Below are positions 47,879 through 57,682 of a DNA stretch of 64,000 nt, piece after piece; position 1 is the stretch's first letter; the number at the start of each line of letters is the position of its first letter. The position numbers and the translations under genes are program-made. The notes beneath the pieces are model-generated. The model was not told the DNA's origin. It ran no database searches and was given only the letters and a program-made list of their open reading frames with translations. Location: NCBI RefSeq assembly GCF_000182565.1, contig NW_015971558.1:163768-227767 (forward strand), read 5' to 3'. The DNA is from Spizellomyces punctatus DAOM BR117 (Eukaryota; Chytridiomycota; Chytridiomycetes; Spizellomycetales; Spizellomycetaceae).

Positions 47879-48159
47879 GGATGGGAAATGGTACTTGGGC
47901 TGATGCATTGTTGTAATACTAGACGGGATGCAGATCGGGATTTTTGAATACCAGTGTTTGGATTTACGCTCAATAATGGGTCGTAACCCAGAGTTTGTGG
48001 GTCTACCATTAACAGTCGCAAAGATACATTCAACGACTTGCTTTCGCACAAAAGAAAAACACAAAATATTTAAAAACTACAAATAATATGTACAAGGAAA
48101 CAAAATCTTCAAAACAACGACGCCCTGTTGACAACGAGTCAACATGTATCTTACCGCTC

Positions 48160-50409
48160 TTACCGCCGTGCTGCTGTTGCTCTAGCCAGTAATGCCTGCC
48201 TCTCCATGTCTTCTTCTTCATCATCGCTCACCTCTCCATGTCGATCATCCGGTTGTGCAATTGCACCCACCATCCCGACAACAAACACAGCCAAAAAGGC
48301 CCATTGAGCCCAATAAAAGATTGTGCCAAACAGAGGGAACGTATACGTCGTACGGTTAATGATAGTAGAGATGGTAGTGGGTGTGCAAAGACTTGTTGGT
48401 GCCTGCATTGTGCAGGGACGGATTTTGGAAGGGTCATCTGTACAATTTCTACTTGGGAGATCACACTGCCAAGAAAATCGTTGTTTAGCCAAAATCGGAA
48501 TACTAGTATCAGATCAAACAACTTACGTAGCGTTGCACGCCGAAAGTGCCCCACTGCGGTGCTAAAACCAGCACCACATATCCGTATGCCACTGTTACCA
48601 GCATCATGAGCATCGTTCCCAGGAGAAGACCTTGTGGGCTCGTTGCATTGTGACGGATGGTATATAGGGGAATGCAGAGGCAGCGAATACCAAGCCGCGT
48701 CAGCGCCACTAGTGTACAAAAGAAAAGGTACATGATGATAACGAGTAGGAGGAGGGTGTCCAAGGGAAAGTACTATAGGTTCGACGCATTACTAACAGTG
48801 CCATTGCCGACCAGTGCAATAACAAGCTCCCATACCTTAGAGGCCCGAAGGAGAAGCCAATTGACAGGATTATAAAACATGGGATGATCGAGCATCCAGC
48901 CGCAGGACGCCCCACAGAAGGAATTCTTGATCTTGTCGATACACGCTAGGAGAATCGCAAATGTAATGGACAAACTCAATAGGAGGACAACCGTTCCAAT
49001 AAAAATCTGTTGGCAAAAGTCTGTTAGGTTGCGCACGGAGCTAAAGTTTTGGAGACACCGCTATAGGTACCATGAACGGTTTCAATCCATTCCAAAATCT
49101 GACCCAAAAGTTAGAATTAGCTCTCTCCATGGCCAGAACGCGGGTTTGCAAATCTCTATGTGACCATTCCAAAAATCAAAACAAGGATTACCACCATAAC
49201 GTCAAACGACGACGAACCTCTCTTTTCTCTCCAGTTCCTCTAACTCGCCCTTCTCCCTTCTGTTCATGGCACCTGGTCCCTCTCTTCCACACTTGGCACG
49301 GAAAGCCCTTAGTCTTTCTTGCACTATAGCAAGCTGGGCGACAGCGTCTTGGTTGATTTGGTTTGCACTTCCAGCTTGGATGAAGCGGATTGGTAGGAGG
49401 GATAAACCAAGGGAGGTAAAGGAGACGTATACTAGTAAACCTAATGTTATTAGCACGCCGATTAGCGCGATAAAGGGCGTTTCGACACCTTGTAGGTTTT
49501 TAATCGTCATTAGCGTCCGTTCTCACAGTGACCACTTTGTAAAACCGATACTTACCACTGCCTAAAAGCTTCTCAAGCCATTCGATATCTCTCGGTGAAT
49601 CATCATTCCGCGTCTTCAGCAGAAGAGCAGCCACAAATAGAACCGAGACGGTGATCATAGTCGCCGCCGTGTACTTTGTCGCACTGAGTGCGCGCTGCCA
49701 AGTCCAATTGGTCTCTTTCATCACCAGGAACATGCTCACGTAATTGAAACGAACCCGCTTGAATGTAGAGTCCTCTCCACCGCCCTCTTCAAAGTAAAAG
49801 TAAACCCAAGGAATCACGACAAATGATCCAAAGACAACACAGCTGTAAAGCACTGAGCAAGAACATTGAGCACAAATATCGCGGAAAGCGGATGAGGCAA
49901 CACACAATGCCTCACCATAGTAAGCGATCTTCAAACCCAGCTGGACGTAAGACAGAAAATCCGGTGTTGCCCAGGGATGCTTGAGTCCAGTGGACAGATC
50001 TGTCGTACCCGCCGTTATATAAACATCGACGGGAATAAGGAATATGGTTGCGAGACAAGTTGCTGAGATAGACGATAGAGATCAGCAGCCTGGCCTCTAA
50101 CTGGCAGAATGGCGATAGACGACTCACATAATCCAACAACACAGGTAGCTGTTACTATATGGTAGATAACCATTTAAAAACAATGAATTTAAATAGAGAA
50201 CCAAACTCAGCCAAACCTAAAGGTTCGCCTTCATGGCGGTCTTCAAAATATTTGACTAACGCATAAGAGAATACAACAATGGCCTGAGGGAACCAGTAAC
50301 GCCACTGAGACACATTTCACAGGCATTTGTCTACCCAAGACGAACCCACCAAGCATATAACAGCAAATGCTACAAACGCCCCAGTAATATTTCCCGCAAA
50401 GTCCATCAT
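48160..50409 (-). CDS. LMBD1-like multispanning membrane protein (LMBR1 family)
   Basis: Ten exons (50409-50350, 50283-50217, 50154-50128, 50062-49916, 49852-49556, 49488-49218, 49155-49071, 49006-48836, 48772-48527, 48465-48160) encode 558 aa with about nine hydrophobic segments. Matches to the LMBRD1 pattern are the TIFLIPVDVY segment, VLYSCVVFG-VIPWVYFYFEE, the central charged loop RREKGELEELERKER, NFWVRFWNGLKP, and the LLLLVIIMYLFFC segment. An acidic, Glu-rich tail ends the protein. In animals LMBRD1 sits in lysosomes and works with ABCD4 in cobalamin export. A vacuolar location and a B12 link here are inferred from homology. The gene is divergent from the Arf-GEF gene (250 bases apart). 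Confidence 0.88.
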
Positions 50410-50659
50410 CTCCTGTATGGGACTTTAGCAAAATGGTCGGTGGAAGACCGTACGGACAACCGGAGAGCTCTCAACACTTGAGGGCAATCGACATGACGTG
50501 GTAGCACGTGATTACCAGACATCTGGGTCCACGTGTCGACCGCACGGACATCATTTGCCTTTTTTGGGCATATGTCACAACTCTCCGAGTTCCCGTTGCC
50601 CCTCAGATATCGGGAAAGGCAAACAGAGTGCGAAGGTTGATCCCTCCGCTCACCCAACA

Positions 50660-53600
50660 ATGGCCGATGACCACCTGCTGGGCAATCGGCAACGAGCTGC
50701 TGCCATAGGGTTTTTGCGTAGGCGAGGGACTGAAAGAGTATTGGAGCGTGGTAATGTTTCAAATCAGGGTGCAAACAAGGACCGGGAAGTGGAATCATCA
50801 TATACATCCGAAAACGGGATAGTTGGTCCAGCTCCATCAGCCGAGGTTGGTGAACCCATCTTTTACTCTGAGCTTGAAGAAATTCCTGCGGAACAGCCCA
50901 CTTTGGCCAGTTCCTCGCAGCAAGTGTATGTCCCACCAGCGCCAACAGCAACACCGTCTCCTTACAATGGCGTGCTTTCGCTTGAGCGAATATCTGTAAT
51001 GCTGCGACGGAAAGAAGACGAGCTTCGACTTCAGAAAGAAGCTGAAGAAATGAATGAAACTACTTTTGAAAGAAAATTGCGGGTTTTGGAGGAACAGCGG
51101 CAGAGAATGCGAGGGGACGCGGAGGAAGCAGACCGACTCGCCCAGAGAACGTTGGCCATAGGCTTTCTTGGAAATAACAGAAGAGTGGGTAGTCCTCGTG
51201 AGGAACTCGAGCGCAGGCCGACTTCACGGGCGGAAGCAGCCGTTACGCATATGGACGAAGATCACGTTCGGGATTGGTCTGTATCACCAATCCGTCGATC
51301 GCGAACAACACTGGGGCGCAAGCGAAATCTCCACCGACGACATAGTAGCGTAGATACGATTTTAGGTGAAGAAGTGCGGGATATATTAGAAGGAGAGATA
51401 TTTTCTGAGCCGGAGCTGGTTGAAGCAGATGTGAGCATAGGAGACGGCACCAATACTGAAGGTCCAGGGTCACTCCGGTCTGATCCGGACTTTTTCGAAC
51501 CATTGAAAGGGGAGAAAGACCAGCTCCGTTCCGGTCGATTCTCCCCGTCCCCGTTTGGAACCTCCGTGCCAATGCATGTCGATCCTGCGATGCCCATGCC
51601 AAATTTCCCTGTCCGCTCTTCAAGTCGATCGCGGATGCTAGCCCCCCCGAAAATGGAGCGTGCAATCACTATTCCCGGACCTTTATCGCCTCAGTCGCCT
51701 TTGTCTCCTCATTCCCCTCGAGTTCGCCCTGCACAAATGCCCAATTCACTACTTGGATTGCGCGGACGCCTACCCACATCAGTATTCCCGCAAGATCCAG
51801 AAGACGTTGAATATGACGAAAATTGGAGTGATACTGGAGCAAATGAACGGAATCGTGGTCAAGATAATGAAATTGAGCAGACTCCCACCCAAAATGGTCA
51901 AGGGATGGTCTCGCCACCAATGTCACCATCTCGACCGTTACGCCAAAGATCAGAGTCCGAAGTCGCGGTGGACGCCGCACAAGAGTGTGTGGAAGAGTTC
52001 CCCCTCCGTCGTGCCGATGTATCCTATGGCCCTCCGCCCCAAGGTTCGGCCATTCAAGCACCTTCGAACGGCCCATCAGGACGCCAGCACCGCGTGGATT
52101 TTGCTGAGTCTTCTGCAGAAATCCGAGCGTCACCGCCGCCGGTCACTGGTATCATGCAATCCCGCAAATTTCTTCATCAAGGTCGTGCGTGGCAAGTTAT
52201 TACGACAAGTACCGTCAAAGATCGATACCTCTTCTTGTTCAGTGACGTTTTGATCATTGCAAAGCAGCTCAAGGTAGATCAGGATGATCCAAAACAGTCT
52301 ATCTATCAAGTCAAGTCGATCATGCCACTGCGTAACGCACAGTTGGTACTGAAGGACGAACGATGGCAGTATAGTCCACGTGCCCCCAGCCCTGCTGTAC
52401 AGTCGGCAATTCGGAAGTTTACAACAAATCCGATCAAGGCGATTGCATACCTTATTGCTAAAAGGGCGTTTCCTTGTACACCTGATGCAATCGCGCATTT
52501 TCTACATGTAACATGGGGGTTGAGCCGGAAACAGTTGGGAAGGTTTCTGGGGATTCCGGAACACCACGACATACTCCAAGGCTTCTTATCGTTCTTTCCA
52601 TTCAAGAACCAGAGGTTAGATGAGAGTTTGCGATTGTTTCTCTCTTCCATACGGTTGCCAGGAGAAGGTGCGGTGATAGACGCGATACTGGACACATTTG
52701 CAAAACGCTGGTATCATTGCAACAAGGACGCGGTGGACTATGACGCCCACGTCACTCTAAAGCTTGTGTTTGCCATCATGGAACTTAACGCTGATCTTCA
52801 TAACCCATACGCGGATGAGAATAATTCAACGACCATGCGAGAGTTTGTAGATCGATTTCGTACTGGTGTACGTGCCGACGCGGTCGCTGCGGGATCAGGG
52901 GTCTATTCCTCGGGCGTGCCATCAGACGTGTTGGGAGAGATCTATGAAAGCGTCCGACGCGAGAAATTGGAAATGGCGGAATTGGATGGTGACTTGATGG
53001 TCAAGGAGAAAATTTCTGTCGAAGTCGATACTGATTACTTGCAGAGTCGAACGCCCGCCCTTCAGGATACCTTTGCAAGGGACCGAAGGGTGGCGCAAGA
53101 CAATGAGTTTACACCTCCTCCATTCCCTTCACGATTAACGCTGAAACATACCTCTCCGCCTATTCTTGTGCGCATTCCATATCCGGACGCCCATCTTCGC
53201 ATTCACCTTCATGGACAAGATCTCCAATTCGATCCTCCCGTCCTCGAGTTCGTTCGTTCTAATGTAGCGGTTTTCTACATGCGCGGTTCCGGATTGGGCC
53301 GCAAGCTCGTCTTTTTTACCAAGCGCGGGTCATCAGCAAAACGCTACGCCACCCCTCAAACCCGACAAGTTACCATTGAACCCGCGTTCCTCCGTCATAG
53401 TTTTCAGATCACGTTCCATAGCCACCTGGATGGTATCGCAGGCGATAATTATCAACCACCCTCGTCCGCACCCAGCAAGAAAAAGTATCTTTTCGCCGTC
53501 TCAGACCAACCGACGAGGGAGCAGTGGGTTGCATCTTTTTCCGCTGGCGGAATTGTACCCAACGCTCCTGCTCCCCGCCGTGCACCCACATCCTACTCCC

Positions 53601-53812
53601 GACGACGAACAAATTCATCGAGCAGCTCGACGTCAACATCGAGCAGCGAAGAAATGGAGGCGATCCAGGAACAGGTGGCCATTCGAGTTCTAAAAGATTA
53701 TGTATTGCCAGTGGACGGGAGTCCAATGAGTGCGGAAGGTATTGTGGATGCTGTATTGCGGAATGCTCGGATACCACTCGCATTAGGCTTTTTGAAGAAT
53801 CAAGGCTGGTGA
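50660..53812 (+). CDS. Arf guanine-nucleotide exchange factor with PH, Sec7 and C-terminal PH-like domains
   Basis: One exon of 3.15 kb encodes 1050 aa. The ATG at 50660 is the first in this frame near the promoter. Residues 1-480 are mostly disordered, with a charged coiled coil (about 110-170). A PH domain follows (about 493-580, GIMQSRKFLHQGRAW, then DRYLFLFSDVLIIAK). The Sec7 domain (about 590-760) has the glutamic finger in IRLPGEGAVIDA (Glu about 669) and the second motif FAIMELNADLHNP. A further PH-like region ends at REQWVASF (about 990). The enzyme should activate Arf GTPases on Golgi or endosomal membranes. PH placed before Sec7 is unlike the Sec7-PH order of cytohesins. The motif (A/L)A(I/L)GFL occurs three times (residues 13-20, 164-170, 1038-1046). 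Confidence 0.93.
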   Translation: MADDHLLGNRQRAAAIGFLRRRGTERVLERGNVSNQGANKDREVESSYTSENGIVGPAPSAEVGEPIFYSELEEIPAEQPTLASSSQQVYVPPAPTATPSPYNGVLSLERISVMLRRKEDELRLQKEAEEMNETTFERKLRVLEEQRQRMRGDAEEADRLAQRTLAIGFLGNNRRVGSPREELERRPTSRAEAAVTHMDEDHVRDWSVSPIRRSRTTLGRKRNLHRRHSSVDTILGEEVRDILEGEIFSEPELVEADVSIGDGTNTEGPGSLRSDPDFFEPLKGEKDQLRSGRFSPSPFGTSVPMHVDPAMPMPNFPVRSSSRSRMLAPPKMERAITIPGPLSPQSPLSPHSPRVRPAQMPNSLLGLRGRLPTSVFPQDPEDVEYDENWSDTGANERNRGQDNEIEQTPTQNGQGMVSPPMSPSRPLRQRSESEVAVDAAQECVEEFPLRRADVSYGPPPQGSAIQAPSNGPSGRQHRVDFAESSAEIRASPPPVTGIMQSRKFLHQGRAWQVITTSTVKDRYLFLFSDVLIIAKQLKVDQDDPKQSIYQVKSIMPLRNAQLVLKDERWQYSPRAPSPAVQSAIRKFTTNPIKAIAYLIAKRAFPCTPDAIAHFLHVTWGLSRKQLGRFLGIPEHHDILQGFLSFFPFKNQRLDESLRLFLSSIRLPGEGAVIDAILDTFAKRWYHCNKDAVDYDAHVTLKLVFAIMELNADLHNPYADENNSTTMREFVDRFRTGVRADAVAAGSGVYSSGVPSDVLGEIYESVRREKLEMAELDGDLMVKEKISVEVDTDYLQSRTPALQDTFARDRRVAQDNEFTPPPFPSRLTLKHTSPPILVRIPYPDAHLRIHLHGQDLQFDPPVLEFVRSNVAVFYMRGSGLGRKLVFFTKRGSSAKRYATPQTRQVTIEPAFLRHSFQITFHSHLDGIAGDNYQPPSSAPSKKKYLFAVSDQPTREQWVASFSAGGIVPNAPAPRRAPTSYSRRRTNSSSSSTSTSSSEEMEAIQEQVAIRVLKDYVLPVDGSPMSAEGIVDAVLRNARIPLALGFLKNQGW

Positions 53813-54560
53813 AACGGACACACATATTGCACGCATGTTCGGTAAAACTTTTTTGTAATTATGGCACATAGTTTTTTTTTTATCGTGGGGTAGGGTAGGT
53901 AGTGTTGTACACTAGCTTTCTGTAGTTTTTTTTCATGTTTGTATATTGAAAAATATGGCTCGCTTCCAGATGCAAGTTTTTTTTTTTTGTTTTTGATGGG
54001 TGGGTGATCGTGGATAACATTTTGATGACCGGTTCCATCATGGCATTGGATGATTTATTGGAAAAGGCATACGAATCCGCGCCATAAATTGTTTACGTGA
54101 GCTGTGTTACGTGTGTTACCAATGTTACCAACAAGATGGAATCGGAGGTCGCAGCTCTTTTGTATACCTGATTTGATATATTTGTTGAGGCCTGCTTTTG
54201 CTTGTCCACTTTTGGGCAAAAACCATAGTGTTCTGCAGTACACGGATCCTGCGTGAATAGTAATTTTATTTCGGCTGAGTGAGTTACATTTGTGAAAGTC
54301 GACAAAGACATAGTTTTTCCTTGGAGCGCACATAGTTTTCCTTTTCTCAATTGGTGAAAGGTTTACTTTGTAGGTACCCAAGATCACCAAATGCACAGAC
54401 CCCGTTGCCGGTTGTATTCAACAGCAAGAGGAAATTACAGTCAAAAGAAAACAACAGGCTCCTATTATCTGTTCCTAACTGGTCCACTAGGTAGTTTGAA
54501 TTTTTGCCTTCTCCTCATAAGCTTTTTCTACGAGAGTAAAAACTACATAGGAACACCCTC
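53813..54560. other. Spacer between convergent genes with T tracts
   Basis: T-rich tracts at 53872-53880, 53925-53932 and 53978-53995 follow the Arf-GEF gene. The sequence up to 54560 is downstream of the cargo-lectin gene. No gene is supported. Confidence 0.45.
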
Positions 54561-56744
54561 TCAAATAAATTTCTTGGTTTTTTCCTCTCCCATCCTCCTA
54601 ACTACGCTAATGACCCACATGACCAGCATGCCCACCGAAAACCCGATAAATCCAACTACGAGAGGAGAGGACTGTGATGGTGGTGGTGGTGCTGATGATT
54701 GTGACGATCCCTTTTGAAGGTTTTCATCCAATTTGTCGTGTGCGCGGGAGAGGGAGACTGTTGTCTGTGTCCGGTGAATAAAGAATAGTTAGGACATGCT
54801 GTCCTGATCTGTGCGCGTTGTGCGCGAAGATGGACGCACCTTTTGTGACTGTTCTGTTAAGGCACGGATTTCATTTGAAAGTACGTTCAGCTGTCGTCTG
54901 TTGCAAAAACGTCAAGTCTTTGTATGCAAACAGATATACGCGCGCTGTAGAACTTACACAACGTCGTCCAACTTTAAACCGGCTGCGTGGATCGCTTCGG
55001 TTTGAGTAGTGGCATGAGCAGCCGCCTTTGAGTCGTGCGGAATTTTGGGTTCTCCAATCTTTTCCAAGATGAGATTCAGTGATTCCAGGATATGGAACTG
55101 GTTTCCTTGTAGTTGCTGGATGACGCTGGGCATATGGGCCTGTTATTGTGGAGAAAAATGTTCAAACCGACATTACGCTTTCGAAAAATGAACGTCCATT
55201 ACTAGGCTTACATTGATTGCGTCAGTTGGAGGTTCCGTGTCCCATTGCTTTCGGGTGCTTTCCACAGTATCCTCAATCTTTTTAATCATCTAAATTGCCA
55301 ATGACCAAGTTAGTGGTCGTTCTTAAAGCATGCCTTGACCATTTATAGTCCACACACCTTTTTGATATCATCGCTCATTTTGAATTCGTCCCCTTTAGCA
55401 ACGTGTTCTTTTTCATGAGGTCGCAGATGTGCCTATAAAGGATCGCGGTATCAGACTACCCTGACATTACTATTAGGTGAATTCCAGAAAAGTTACCTTG
55501 GTTGATTTAGGCTCAAGCTCATATACTTCGAAAGAGTGAATGTCGTGATCGTCTGATAGCCATGAATGCTCATTAACCAATCTGAGCTGCAAAACGCTGT
55601 CCACCAAAGTATACCGTACCAGCGAGATGTGCTTCCGTCGCTGATGACAATCCAAAGTAATAATTTTTAGGCAGATCGATGCCTGCCTGCTCAAAGCACT
55701 GTACAAAACCGTGTCCCCCTTGCCGCAAGTCTATATCGAGCTTCAATTGGGCAAACATGATGAGTGGAAAATACACGCAATGAGCCTAAAAACACCCTGC
55801 GAAGGACAGAGCTTACTCTGATAGTTCTATTCGCATATGTCACACGTGCCCAAGTATGTGCTGGGTCATTACGATAGTCACGGAAACAAGCGCCTCCAAG
55901 AGACGTTGCAAGGTAATCTTTTCGATGAGCCATTTCCTGCTTGCCGTGGTTCATTACCCCGTAAATGAAGGGAGTGTATCTCTACAAGTGAGGGTAATCT
56001 AGTGAGCCCTGTCGCTCCGACAACGTAGCCGATAGATCAAAAGCAAACTCACATTCTCCAGCTGGTCGGCTGTATCAAAGACAATGCCCAATCCTGCCTC
56101 GTCGAGAATGTTAGACAGCAACCTACAAGCAACAAGACCACCCAATTCTGCACGTACCTTCCCACTTGTCTTCACTTCCGTACATCGGTCCTATCTGCAT
56201 TGGCCGTGACGTATACCAAAACGCGAACCCTTCTCCACCAATATACCCACGACCCGTTACAGAAAAGGAGAACAGCACTTGCCATTCACTATGCGGATTT
56301 GGCTTTTGAGACCAAATTGTTCCCTTAGAGTCTGGTACACTTGGTGTAAGACGAACGTATTCATGGCTCAAAAGTGTCGCTATATAAAGTGAAGATGTGA
56401 TGTGATCAGTAAATACACGAGAACTATTGCCTCCCTCCAAAGCCATCCGGAAAAGTTCTTAGCGGCCCTTGAATAGGTAGCGCTAGCCGCTTCCGCGCGA
56501 CACAATTCAGCCCAAGCTATAGTTCTCTCCATGTGGGGTACGTACATCCATGATGCTCAAAGAACGGGATCTCAACGTCGTCATACAGAAAGTACGGCTT
56601 CTTAAATGATTGCTTATAGTCGTACCGCTTCGGAACTCCCTCAGGGTCAAGAGGTTTTGTAGGGACATGCTCAAAGGAGGTAGCAAAGGACAAGGTCGAG
56701 GTCAAAAGCGTTAAAAAAGGTAGGAGAGTAAATGTCCGGCGCAT
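54561..56744 (-). CDS. L-type lectin cargo receptor, ERGIC-53/Emp47-like
   Basis: Eleven exons (56744-56546, 56379-56158, 56093-56053, 55981-55817, 55740-55620, 55552-55497, 55432-55358, 55289-55212, 55139-54958, 54897-54840, 54764-54561) encode 466 aa. The signal peptide is MRRTFTLLPFLTLLTSTLSF. The legume-lectin-like domain (about 40-265) shows EYVRLTPSVPDSKGTIWS, GGEGFAFWYT, LGIVFDTADQ and ADDHDIHSFEVYEL. A coiled-coil stalk, a membrane segment (VVGFIGFSVGMLVMWVISVV) and a 12-residue tail ending KKFI follow. The tail fits the dilysine COPI retrieval signal and resembles the KKFF of ERGIC-53. It should carry glycoprotein cargo between ER and Golgi. In exon 5 an alternative acceptor upstream would add 15 residues. 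Confidence 0.93.
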
Positions 56745-57682
56745 CTTGATGCAAAGGAATGAGAAATGGGACAGCTACGCGTTTACAGTGAACAAGAGTG
56801 TTGAGGTTTGTCGATTCTTTTCCTTGGATTTTATGACCGACCTTTTGTGATTGCGCCGGTGCAACCGTGATGATGGGGGAGGTGCGGGCACTACGACGAA
56901 CCTCAAACAAATACGATCTCATTGTTGTGTGACTCAGGATTTCGTAAGCCATGTCACGTGATGCTCCGATCAATGCTCAACCAGGTCGTGCTTGTCTGAG
57001 TCCCCATAGTCGAAAGCATACCAGTAACAGCCCTACCCAAAAGTATGACTTTTTGGTAGTAAATCGTCCGGATTGTGCCTTGGTGCCTTACGTAGATCTG
57101 CCTCCTGTAAGCGAATGGTTGCCCGATATCGGATTTGTTGGGATTTGAGCCTGTTCTATTTTGATGCGACGTTCTATTGTGACATACAGTATTTAGTGGA
57201 CGATGTTCATATTTGGATAAAATATACTTGTTTCCATTATAAGACGAAGCCGGGATAGGATAGGATATCCTGCCACATAAACTATATATCAAAATGTCGC
57301 TTTTTAACTATTTTTACTGGACAGAACACATGTTTCTGGGGTACCAAAAATATGTGCTGGGATTTTGTATCCTATCCAGTCTGCCAGCATTCAACTATCC
57401 ACGATGTTCATTTATCTTCCACATGTTGTCTGATATCCTTAGTGTGACTGAACAGTCAACAGGATGCCAAGTTCCCCTGACCGTTTACACACATTGTCAG
57501 TGTCAACGGGTAATGTCATGATTCAAATCGTTAAATGGGGTGGAATATCAAACATGACTGGCATCATAGGAATTCATGATAAGATTTGCCTTAATTGAAA
57601 TGTGCTTAACTCTACAGCAAAGAGAGCCTATCAGTCACGGATCTACAAGTTCACACTATGTACAGTTTGTAATGAAAACGCC
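56745..57682. other. Intergenic region
   Basis: It holds the promoter of the cargo-receptor gene and the 3' end of the hydrolase gene. Frames on both strands are short and have no domain. A small direct repeat GGATAGGATAGGATA lies at about 57250-57266. Confidence 0.45.
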
